A DNA stretch of 64,000 nt from Bordetella parapertussis (lineage in GTDB: Bacteria; Acidobacteriota; Terriglobia; Bryobacterales; Bryobacteraceae), in NCBI GenBank assembly GCA_943328975.2, contig CALQCC020000012.1, forward strand, positions 50,165 through 114,164, in the 5' to 3' direction. Positions 16,751 through 23,712 of this stretch are shown here, in pieces. The notes below the pieces were generated by a model. The model did not search any database. It saw only the letters and a program-made list of their open reading frames with translations, and was not told where the DNA came from. The position numbers were made by a program, and so were the translations under genes. The stretch's first letter is position 1; the number at the start of each line of letters is the position of its first letter.

Positions 16751-17101
16751 ATGCATCACCTCACGTACGGCCTCCAGGCATTTTGGTTTCAAACGGCTCC
16801 GGCCAGTCCGCTCGGCGGATTCGGTGGATTCCTCATGCCATTGGCGATCGCTGGAATCTTCTATGTCATGATCTTCATGCCCATGAAGAAGCAGAAGAAG
16901 CAGCAGGAAATGATGCTGGCGTCGCTTGAAGCGGGCAAAGAAGTCATCACCACCGGTGGTATCGTGGGGATCATTGTGAACGTGAATCCGGATACGTTGA
17001 TCTTAAGGATTCGACCGGACAACGTGAAATTACAAGTGGCTCGCAGCGCGGTGGCGAGTGTAGTAACGCCGGAGACGGCGAAGGTAGACGACAAAAAGTG
17101 A
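16751..17101 (+). CDS. yajC: Preprotein translocase subunit YajC
   Basis: A 116-residue protein with one transmembrane helix (about 28-45, MPLAIAGIFYVMIFMPMKKQ) followed by the KKQKKQQEMMLASLEAGKEVITTGGIVGIIVNV signature and a small beta domain. YajC associates with SecDF and the SecYEG channel. Its stop overlaps the GTG start of secD by 3 bp (GTGA), so the two are translationally coupled. Confidence 0.93.
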   Translation: MHHLTYGLQAFWFQTAPASPLGGFGGFLMPLAIAGIFYVMIFMPMKKQKKQQEMMLASLEAGKEVITTGGIVGIIVNVNPDTLILRIRPDNVKLQVARSAVASVVTPETAKVDDKK

Positions 17102-18711
17102 TCACGCAAAACCTGAAGTACAAAGCCCTGACGATTCTGGCGGTAACGTTAGCCTGTGTTTACGGCATCATCGGCTTGCCGACGTCAGTGCAGCAACTCA
17201 AGGACAACTTCCAGAAGAATATTCACTTGGGGCTGGATTTGAAGGGTGGCAGTCACCTGGTGATGCAGATTCAGGTTCAGGACGCCTTCAAATCGGAAGC
17301 CGACACCACGATTCAACGTCTGCGCGCTGACCTGGCGGCCAAGCGTATTACTGTTGGGGACATCATCCGGAACGAGCCTGCGACGATCGAAGACGCGGCC
17401 AATATCGCGATCACCATTTCGGGTGTCCCTCAGACCCAAACGGGCGATTTGCGGCAGGTTGTGACAGAAAATTACGGCGCGGTGTGGAACCTGGCGGCGG
17501 CGGGGCAGGATTACCGCATGACGATGAAGACAACCGAAGCCCTCTCGCTGATCCGCGATACGCGGACGCAGACGATGAACACGATCGAAAAGAAGATCAA
17601 CGGTCTGGGTTTGGCGGAATCGAGCGTACAGCAGCGCGGTGGAACGAATTCTGAAACAGAGATTCTGGTGCAGTTGCCGGGCGTTGAAGATCCGGCTCGT
17701 ATCAAGCAAGTTCTGAAGACGGCAGCCAAGTTGGAGTTGTTTGAAGTGCAGGGCGGACCGTTCGGATCGCGCGAAGAAGCGCTGGCCAGCAAGAACGGGG
17801 TGCTCGGCTTCGGTTCGCAGATCAAGAGCGCTGGACGCGCGGCCGAGTTCTACATCCTGGCACGGACCCCTGTGGTCACCGGTCGTGATTTACGCAACTC
17901 TCAGGCACAGGTGAGCGCCACCAATCGTTCCATGTGGGAAACCACCTTTGTCCTGACGCAGGACGCGGCCAAGCGCTTTGGCGACTTTACTGGTTCGCAC
18001 ATCAATCAGGCGATGGCCATTGTGTTGGACGATCAGGTTCTGATGGCTCCCACCATTCAGGGCAAGATCACGGATAGCGGCGTCATCAACAACATTGGCG
18101 ATCAGAACGCGGCTAGCGATCTGGCCCTGAACCTGCGCGCGGGTTCGTTGCCGGCGGGCCTCACCTACCTGGAAGAGCGAACCGTTGGACCGTCGCTGGG
18201 TGCGGATTCCATTCGTAGCGGTGTCATCGCCGGCCTAGTGGGTTTGATCTCGGTCATCGTTGTCATGTTGGTCTACTACAAGGGAGCCGGCGTCAATGCG
18301 GTTGTGGCGCTGATCCTGAATGCGTTGATCCTGATTGCGGTGTTGGCGTACTTCGGCGCGGTCCTAACGCTGCCGGGCATCGCAGGTATCATTCTGACTA
18401 TCGGTATGGCCGTCGACTCAAACGTTCTCATCTTCGAGCGTATCCGTGAAGAGTTGCGCGGCGGCAAGGGTGTACTGGCGTCGATCGACAACGGATTTGG
18501 TAAGGCGCTGTTGACGATTATCGATACTCACTTGACGACCATCGTGTCGTGCGCATTCTTGTTTTTGTTCGGCACCGGTCCGGTGAAGGGATTCGCCGTG
18601 ACGCTGGTGATCGGCTTGTTTGCAAACCTGTTTACCGCGATCTTTGTGTCGCGTGTCATGTTCGATTGGAGTTTGAGTGGATCGAAGCGTCCTGAGACGC
18701 TGAGCATCTAA
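17098..18711 (+). CDS. secD: Protein translocase subunit SecD
   Basis: A 537-residue RND-type membrane protein using the proton gradient to pull secreted proteins out of the SecYEG channel. One N-terminal helix is followed by the periplasmic P1 domain (LGLDLKGGSHLVMQI at about 41-55), then five helices at the C-terminus with GMAVDSNVLIFERIREEL, the conserved proton-path motif. GTG at 17098 overlaps the yajC stop. A 132-nt gap with its own promoter-like element separates it from secF, unlike the tight coupling to yajC. Confidence 0.95.
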   Translation: MITQNLKYKALTILAVTLACVYGIIGLPTSVQQLKDNFQKNIHLGLDLKGGSHLVMQIQVQDAFKSEADTTIQRLRADLAAKRITVGDIIRNEPATIEDAANIAITISGVPQTQTGDLRQVVTENYGAVWNLAAAGQDYRMTMKTTEALSLIRDTRTQTMNTIEKKINGLGLAESSVQQRGGTNSETEILVQLPGVEDPARIKQVLKTAAKLELFEVQGGPFGSREEALASKNGVLGFGSQIKSAGRAAEFYILARTPVVTGRDLRNSQAQVSATNRSMWETTFVLTQDAAKRFGDFTGSHINQAMAIVLDDQVLMAPTIQGKITDSGVINNIGDQNAASDLALNLRAGSLPAGLTYLEERTVGPSLGADSIRSGVIAGLVGLISVIVVMLVYYKGAGVNAVVALILNALILIAVLAYFGAVLTLPGIAGIILTIGMAVDSNVLIFERIREELRGGKGVLASIDNGFGKALLTIIDTHLTTIVSCAFLFLFGTGPVKGFAVTLVIGLFANLFTAIFVSRVMFDWSLSGSKRPETLSI

Positions 18712-18790
18712 GAAAAATTTGCCCGAAGCGTTGCTCCCTTCCGGGATTGTGTGGTACCGTAAATCCGTTTGGAAGTCTTGCCGCCGGGAC

Positions 18791-18819
18791 GGAACTTTAG
18801 GAACATGGCCGGTGTCTAA
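18791..18819 (+). promoter_or_regulatory. ECF (sigma-E type) promoter before secF
   Basis: GGAACTT at 18791-18797 and GTCTAA at 18814-18819 are separated by 16 nt. This matches the classical enterobacterial sigma-E consensus (GGAACTT, about 16 nt, GTCTAA). It lies 25 nt before the secF ATG, in the only sizeable gap of the tgt-secF cluster. A link with the ECF sigma factor gene at 68-652 is possible but not shown. Confidence 0.5.
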
Positions 18820-18843
18820 ACTATAGAACTGGCCTAGCAACGA

Positions 18844-20085
18844 ATGGAATTATTCAGAGACACAAACTTCGACTTCCTCAAATGGAAGTGGCCGTTCATC
18901 GGCGCATCGCTAGTTCTAACGGCGGTGGGCCTGATCAGTTGGGGTGCGAAGGGTGGATTGAGCTACGGCATCGACTTCAAGGGCGGCGCTGAAATGCGCG
19001 TGCGCTTCCAGGCCGAACCGCCGGTGGATCAGATTCGTGCCGATCTGGCGCAAAAGATTAAGGGCGAAATTTCGGTGCAGCCTGTGCTGGGTGTCGGCGC
19101 GCCGGAGTTGCTCATCGGGACCGAGATCGCCAACGAAGCCGCGCTTAACGCGAATCGAGATCAAATTGAACAATCCCTCCGTGGGATGTTCGGCGGTGCC
19201 GAAGCGGGCAAACTCGATCTCAATAATTCTTCCGCTGAAGATCTGGCAAATACCCTACGTGGCAAGGCCGGCGTGCCTGCCGCTGAAGAAGATGTGCAAA
19301 AGCTGGTCAAGGGGATTCGTGACTACAGAATCGCCAAGGGCGGTATTGTAGGCTCGATCGATGAATTCTCCGGTGTTGCGGGTGTGAATGCCGATGTCAT
19401 GGCGACTCTGAAAGAGACCGGAACGCTGGGTAAGTTTGCGATTCTCTCCACGGATGTCGTCGGTCCCAAGATCGGCGAGGAGTTGAAGACCAAGGCAATC
19501 CTGGCGACGCTCTACGCGCTGGCTGGCATGCTGGTCTATATCGCATTCCGGTTTGAATGGATCTATGGTCTAGCTGCCGTAATCGCGGTGTTCCATGACA
19601 CGCTGATCACGCTGGGGTTGTTCTCGCTGACGAATCGCGAGATTTCCTTGACTGTGGTTGCGGCGCTGCTAACATTGGTCGGTTACTCGATGAACGACAC
19701 AATCGTCGTGTTTGATCGCATCCGTGAAAATCTTAAAGTGACTCGTCGCGGGTCGTTCACCGAGTTGGTGAACATGAGTGTGAATCAAACCTTGAGCCGG
19801 ACGATTCTGACCTCGGGTCTGACGTTTTTGACCGCACTTGCCTTGTGGTTATTTGGTGGCGCGGTGTTGGAAGGATTCTCATTCGCGTTAGTGATGGGGA
19901 TTTTGGTAGGTACTTACTCTTCGATTTTTGTTGCCAGCCCGATTTTGATATTCTGGCAGGACTTCATGGCATCCAGGAAGCCAGCGGCAGCGGCTGCGGC
20001 AGGCCGGGCAGTGAGTATTGAGAAGCCGGTGCAAGCAGCAACGCCGGAGCAGAAAACCGACAAGAAAAAGGTAGTGCGGCGTTAG
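18844..20085 (+). CDS. secF: Protein translocase subunit SecF with an inserted helix-hairpin-helix-like segment
   Basis: A 413-residue partner of SecD, longer than the usual 300-320. It has an N-terminal helix, the SYGIDFKGGAEMRVRF start of the periplasmic domain, then five C-terminal helices with MNDTIVVFDRIRENL, and a charged Ala/Lys-rich tail of about 45 residues. Residues about 124-193 interrupt the periplasmic domain: LDLNNSSAEDLANTL, GIRDYRIAKGGI and GSIDEFSGVAGVN look like a ComEA/T2SK-type helix-hairpin-helix repeat, which I have not seen as a standard SecF part. Start at 18844 is the only sensible ATG. The promoter at 18791 would allow it to be expressed separately from secD. Confidence 0.93.
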   Translation: MELFRDTNFDFLKWKWPFIGASLVLTAVGLISWGAKGGLSYGIDFKGGAEMRVRFQAEPPVDQIRADLAQKIKGEISVQPVLGVGAPELLIGTEIANEAALNANRDQIEQSLRGMFGGAEAGKLDLNNSSAEDLANTLRGKAGVPAAEEDVQKLVKGIRDYRIAKGGIVGSIDEFSGVAGVNADVMATLKETGTLGKFAILSTDVVGPKIGEELKTKAILATLYALAGMLVYIAFRFEWIYGLAAVIAVFHDTLITLGLFSLTNREISLTVVAALLTLVGYSMNDTIVVFDRIRENLKVTRRGSFTELVNMSVNQTLSRTILTSGLTFLTALALWLFGGAVLEGFSFALVMGILVGTYSSIFVASPILIFWQDFMASRKPAAAAAAGRAVSIEKPVQAATPEQKTDKKKVVRR

Positions 20086-20115
20086 CCAGGAAGTTTCAGC
20101 GCAGGGGGAATTTGC

Positions 20116-20865
20116 ATGTTTGAACAGACTTTCGTGGATGGTGTAGGCAAGACTAACAAGAGCTGGACGGTCCTTATCTCGGCCCTGATCCAGTTCTCGA
20201 TTTTGGCGATCCTCATTATCATCCCTCTTATCTTTACGGATGTGCTACCGCAGGCGTCCTTGACGTCGATGCTGGTGGCCCCGGCGCCTCCGCCGCCGCC
20301 CCCGCCCCCGCCTCCGCCGCAAGTGGTGAAGGTTGTGAAGGTGGCGCCGCGGCAATTCGTCTCCGGACAATTGACTGCGCCGAAGACCATTCCGAAAACA
20401 GTGGCGATCATTACCGAGGCAGAACTGCCGCCGGCCAGCACCGAAGTAGTTGTGGGTGTAGTTGGTGGTGTCGGCGCTCCAACCGGAGCTCCTGGTGGTG
20501 TGTTGGGTGGCGTGCCGCCCCCGCCGCCGCCGCCTCCGCCCCCGCCGCCGCCTCCTCCTCCGGCAGCTAAGCCGGTTGGACCGCAGCGCGTAAGCTCGGG
20601 CGTTAGCAAGGGCCTCTTGGTAAAGCAGGTCCGTCCGAACTATCCGCCCATCGCCAAGCAGGCACGCGTCCAAGGCGTCGTGTTGCTGAGCGCGACGATC
20701 GGCAAGGATGGAAAGATCCAAAATCTTCAAGTTGTGAGTGGTCCGGCCATGTTGCGCCAGGCGGCTCTCGATGCGGTAGGTCAGTGGGAATACCGGCCCT
20801 ATTTGTTGAACAATGAGCCGGTAGAAGTATTGACCGAAATTGAAGTCAATTTTGCTCTGCAGTAA
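20116..20865 (+). CDS. tonB: TonB energy transducer
   Basis: A 249-residue periplasm-spanning protein. One N-terminal transmembrane helix (about 22-42, VLISALIQFSILAILIIIPLIF) is followed by two proline tracts (about 57-68 and 135-150) and a C-terminal TonB fold (about 165-249: GLLVKQVRPNYPPIAKQARVQGVVLLSATIGKDGKI to EVNFALQ). It carries energy from ExbB-ExbD to the TonB-dependent receptors encoded downstream. The two polyproline runs bridge the periplasm; the second is unusually long. An AGGGGG ribosome-binding site lies before ATG 20116. First gene of the tonB-exbB-exbD-exbD-TPR row. Confidence 0.93.
   Translation: MFEQTFVDGVGKTNKSWTVLISALIQFSILAILIIIPLIFTDVLPQASLTSMLVAPAPPPPPPPPPPPQVVKVVKVAPRQFVSGQLTAPKTIPKTVAIITEAELPPASTEVVVGVVGGVGAPTGAPGGVLGGVPPPPPPPPPPPPPPPPAAKPVGPQRVSSGVSKGLLVKQVRPNYPPIAKQARVQGVVLLSATIGKDGKIQNLQVVSGPAMLRQAALDAVGQWEYRPYLLNNEPVEVLTEIEVNFALQ
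20282..20563 (+). repeat. Two CCG/CCC-rich polyproline-coding tracts in tonB
   Basis: The tracts at about 20284-20322 and 20517-20562 encode 11-12 and 16 consecutive prolines. Synonymous CCG, CCC and CCT codons alternate, which reduces slippage, but the pure runs still make length variation likely. Runs this long stall ribosomes and need elongation factor P. Confidence 0.8.
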
Positions 20866-20959
20866 GAAGTATTGGAGCAAAGCAGTTCGTAGTTCGTTTG
20901 GGGATGGTGGCACCAGAATGCCGCCGACAGAATAAATTTCAACTCGCAGGAGACTAATA

Positions 20960-21685
20960 ATGTTGCTACAAGCGCACGTATGGGCACTGATGCTGTTCCA
21001 GGACGCCCCCCAATTTGACTTGATTTCGATGTGGGACTCGATGTTGTGGCCCGCACGTTCGGTGGTTATCTGTCTGATTATTATGTCGATCTGGTCTTTC
21101 GGCGTAATGTTCGACCGTTTGATCGCCTTTAATGGTGCTCGCGGGCAGTCGCGGCAGTTGGTTCCGGCCGTGGCCGGCGCTCTGCGCGAAGGCAAGCTCG
21201 ACGAAGCCATCAAGATCGCAGATCGTTATCCGAAGAGCCACTTGGCCAAGGTGATGGTTGCGGGTTTGCAGGAATTCCAGGCTCACCAGAAGAGCAATGA
21301 CATTTCGGGCGAAGAGATCGATGCATCACGTCGCGCTCTGGAACGCGCCGAAGCCATCGTTCACGCTGAATTGAAGCGTGGCATTTCGACGTTGGCGACG
21401 ATCGCTTCCTCGGCTCCGTTCGTCGGACTGCTCGGCACCGTCGTTGGCATTATCAACGCGTTCCAAGGCATCGCGGCGGAAAAGTCCACCGGTTTGGGCG
21501 CGGTAGCAGGCGGTATTTCGGAAGCTCTCGTAGCGACCGCGATCGGTTTGCTGGTCGCCATCCCGGCGGTGTGGATGTTCAACTACTTCAGCAACCGCGT
21601 AGAAGCGTTCGACGTGGAAATGGGTAACTCCAGTTCCGAATTGATCGACTACTTTATCAAGCGTACGCAGAGCGCACGCAAGTAG
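20960..21685 (+). CDS. exbB: ExbB/TolQ-type proton channel subunit
   Basis: A 241-residue inner-membrane protein of the MotA/TolQ/ExbB family. Helix 1 (about 35-52), a cytoplasmic region with the EGKLDEAIKIADRYPKSHLAKVM pattern, and helices 2-3 containing ASSAPFVGLLGTVVGIINAFQGIA and GGISEALVATAIGLLVAIPAVWMFNYF are all present. It forms the pentameric channel around ExbD helices that energises TonB. A good AGGAG precedes the ATG by 9 nt. It is separated from exbD by 111 nt containing a strong hairpin. Confidence 0.95.
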   Translation: MLLQAHVWALMLFQDAPQFDLISMWDSMLWPARSVVICLIIMSIWSFGVMFDRLIAFNGARGQSRQLVPAVAGALREGKLDEAIKIADRYPKSHLAKVMVAGLQEFQAHQKSNDISGEEIDASRRALERAEAIVHAELKRGISTLATIASSAPFVGLLGTVVGIINAFQGIAAEKSTGLGAVAGGISEALVATAIGLLVAIPAVWMFNYFSNRVEAFDVEMGNSSSELIDYFIKRTQSARK

Positions 21686-21732
21686 GCTGCTGCATTCAAA
21701 GTAGGCTAGTTCAAAATAGCGAGTTGAAATAG

Positions 21733-21772
21733 GGGACGCTTCGCGGTTCATCCGAGCCGCGAAGCGGGTCCC
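21733..21772 (+). promoter_or_regulatory. Long hairpin between exbB and the first exbD
   Basis: GGGAC GCTTCGCGG (21733-21746) pairs with CCGCGAAGC (21757-21765) and, after a 2-nt bulge, GTCCC (21768-21772): about 14 bp. There is no T-run after it, so it is not a standard terminator. It could stabilise the exbB message or reduce read-through into exbD, helping the 5:2 ExbB:ExbD ratio. That role is inference. Confidence 0.6.
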
Positions 21773-21796
21773 AAGGCGTTAGGAGCGCCGAGAGAT

Positions 21797-22234
21797 ATGA
21801 AAAAGCAGAAGGCCCCACCGGTTGTCTCTGAAATCAACGTAACCCCCATGGTGGACGTTATGTTGGTGTTGCTGATCATTTTCATGGTTATCACGCCTTT
21901 GCTGAGCAAGGGCCAAACGGTGGAATTGACCAAAGCCAAGAACGCAATTGCCATGAAGGCCGCCGATGCGGAAGACGCCATTCTGGTGGCGGTAACGCGC
22001 AATGGTGAGACATTTTTGATGCCTGGAAACATCCGGGTAACTCCGGACGAACTGCCGGCCAAGGTCTCTGACCTGCTGACGGGGCGTTTGGACAAGACTG
22101 TTTATATCAAGTCCGACGCTCGCGCCAAGTATGGTGCCGTGGAAGAGGTGGTCGACTTCTTGCGTGGCGCCGGTGTGGACGAACTGGGATTGTTGACCGA
22201 GGCGTTGCATCCGCAACAGCCGCCGACGCAGTAG
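21797..22234 (+). CDS. exbD: ExbD/TolR-type biopolymer transport protein (copy 1)
   Basis: A 145-residue protein with a short cytoplasmic start, one transmembrane helix and a periplasmic domain. The helix segment VSEINVTPMVDVMLVLLIIFMVITP holds the conserved proton-carrying Asp of the NVTPMVDVMLVLL motif. The C-terminus (VKSDARAKYGAVEEVVDFLRGAGVDELGLLTE-like) fits the ExbD/TolR fold. Next to a second exbD with different periplasmic sequence. Confidence 0.93.
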   Translation: MKKQKAPPVVSEINVTPMVDVMLVLLIIFMVITPLLSKGQTVELTKAKNAIAMKAADAEDAILVAVTRNGETFLMPGNIRVTPDELPAKVSDLLTGRLDKTVYIKSDARAKYGAVEEVVDFLRGAGVDELGLLTEALHPQQPPTQ

Positions 22235-22263
22235 TGATGGCGTAAGGATACAGGAGACACGTT

Positions 22264-22692
22264 ATGGCAATGAATGTAGGCGGCGGCAGCGGGCCGCAAG
22301 CGAATATCAACGTAACGCCGATGATCGACGTTTTGCTGGTGTTGTTGATCATTTTCATGGTGATCACGCCCTTGACGCCGTATGGCTTGGACGCTTTGGC
22401 GCCGCAACCGCCGAAGAAGAATTTGCCTCCTCCTCCGGAGAACGACGACCGCACGGTGGTCATCGTGATCGACAAGGCAGGCAACTTCCAGTTGAATCAG
22501 GAGCCGGTGCAAAAGGAATTTCTGGGACCTCGCCTGACGCAGATTTTCGCGACTCGCGCCGAGCGCGTCGTCTTCGTGAAGGGTGATCCGGATCTGGATT
22601 TCCAGACCGTCGCGTTCGCGATTGACGTGGCCAAGGGTGTTGGCATCGACAAGATTGGGTTAATGACGCCAAAGATTGAAGCGGGCGAGTAA
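22264..22692 (+). CDS. exbD: ExbD/TolR-type biopolymer transport protein (copy 2)
   Basis: A 142-residue paralogue of the preceding gene: NINVTPMIDVLLVLLIIFMVITP carries the essential Asp, followed by a longer proline-rich linker (PYGLDALAPQPPKKNLPPPPEN) and a periplasmic domain ending GIDKIGLMTPKIEAGE. Two adjacent exbD genes suggest a heterodimeric ExbD pair inside the ExbB pentamer, or use of the copies with different TonB proteins. A GGAGA ribosome-binding site precedes the ATG. Confidence 0.93.
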   Translation: MAMNVGGGSGPQANINVTPMIDVLLVLLIIFMVITPLTPYGLDALAPQPPKKNLPPPPENDDRTVVIVIDKAGNFQLNQEPVQKEFLGPRLTQIFATRAERVVFVKGDPDLDFQTVAFAIDVAKGVGIDKIGLMTPKIEAGE

Positions 22693-22705
22693 AGGGATTA
22701 CGACG

Positions 22706-23557
22706 ATGCGAAGACTACCGCTAACCGCGGCCATTTTGGCCGGAATGATGGCGATCCTTGGAACCGGATGCGACTATTTGGCCGCCCGTGACCACCTTAA
22801 CAAAGGTGTCGCTTCGATGAAGACCGCTAAGTATTCGGACGCTGCGGAACACTTCAAGCAAGCCATGGCGCTGGATCCTAGTTGGGATGTGCCGCGGCTG
22901 TACCTTGCAACTTCTTACATGAGCCAGTGGATTCCCGGCGCGGAATCTCCTGAAAACCAGGAATTCGCCACCAAGGCGAAGGAAGGTTTCATGAAGGTGT
23001 TGGAGACATCGCCGAACGAAACCACGGCGTTGGCGTCCATGGCGTCCATGGCCTTCAGCGAAGCCACCACGCAGGTTCTCACTCCCGAGCAGAAGAACGC
23101 GAAGCTCGATGAATCCGCTGAGTGGCACAAGAAACACATCGCGGTATTGCCCACTGCCGAGCACTACTATAGCTTGGCTGTCATCGGCTACACCAAATGG
23201 GTTCCGGCCTGGTTGGCCGGTCGTCAGTCCGTGAAGATGCGGCAGGACGATCCGGGTCCGATCAAGGACAAGAAGGTTCGTGACGAGTTGAAAGAGAAGT
23301 ACGGCATGATCCTCGATCAGGGCATTGCGGACTTGCAGAAGTCTTTGGAACTCGATCCGGAATACGAAAATTCCATGGCGTACATGAACCTGTTGGTCCG
23401 TGAGCGGGCCGATCTGTTTGAAGAGAAGGCCGATTACGACAAGGCAACCGCGGAAGCGGATGGTTGGTTGCAGAAGTATCTAGAAACCAAGAAGATCAAG
23501 GCTGCCCGTGCGGCCAAGAGCGCCAACTCCGGCATCGTGCAAGACGCGCCGAAGTAA
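22706..23557 (+). CDS. TPR-containing lipoprotein
   Basis: About 283 residues from ATG 22706 (an earlier in-frame ATG at 22676 would overlap exbD and lacks a signal). MRRLPLTAAILAGMMAILGTGC is a lipoprotein signal with lipobox LGTGC. The mature part has tetratricopeptide-like repeats: DHLNKGVASMKTAKYSDAAEHFKQAMALDPSW (about 27-60) and GIADLQKSLELDPEYENSMAYMNLLVRERADLF (about 205-240). It is the last gene of the tonB-exbBD cluster and stops 19 nt before a strong terminator. A periplasmic scaffold or adaptor for the TonB complex is a reasonable inference. Confidence 0.85.
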   Translation: MRRLPLTAAILAGMMAILGTGCDYLAARDHLNKGVASMKTAKYSDAAEHFKQAMALDPSWDVPRLYLATSYMSQWIPGAESPENQEFATKAKEGFMKVLETSPNETTALASMASMAFSEATTQVLTPEQKNAKLDESAEWHKKHIAVLPTAEHYYSLAVIGYTKWVPAWLAGRQSVKMRQDDPGPIKDKKVRDELKEKYGMILDQGIADLQKSLELDPEYENSMAYMNLLVRERADLFEEKADYDKATAEADGWLQKYLETKKIKAARAAKSANSGIVQDAPK

Positions 23558-23575
23558 GCTGTTCTGTTGTTCTTG

Positions 23576-23616
23576 AAAACGCCGCTGTTCCCTTCACGGG
23601 GCAGCGGCGTTTTTTT
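23576..23616 (+). terminator. Intrinsic terminator after the tonB-exbBD cluster
   Basis: AAAACGCCGCTG (23576-23587) pairs perfectly with CAGCGGCGTTTT (23602-23613), with a 14-nt loop and a run of T. It closes the transcript that ends with the TPR lipoprotein. Confidence 0.9.
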
Positions 23617-23628
23617 GTGTCCACGGCT

Positions 23629-23665
23629 TGTATGCATTGACTTCACGACTCAAATCCAATACGAT
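23629..23665 (+). promoter_or_regulatory. Sigma70-type promoter of the first TonB-dependent receptor, with a near-match to the TGTATACA operator
   Basis: TTGACT (23637-23642), 17 nt, TACGAT (23660-23665). Just upstream, TGTATGCA (23629-23636) differs by one base from the perfect TGTATACA palindromes at 29163 and 35218. If it is a GntR site it would touch the -35 box. The leader to ATG 23713 is about 40 nt and contains GGGGAGGG as ribosome-binding site. Confidence 0.55.
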
Positions 23666-23712
23666 CTCCTAGATACCCGGCTTTTGGTGGCCGGCGTTTT
23701 GGGGAGGGTCTA

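Noticed and set aside
20282..20563. Possible tandem-repeat or CRISPR-like array
   Set aside because: It is polyproline coding sequence within tonB, not spaced repeats.
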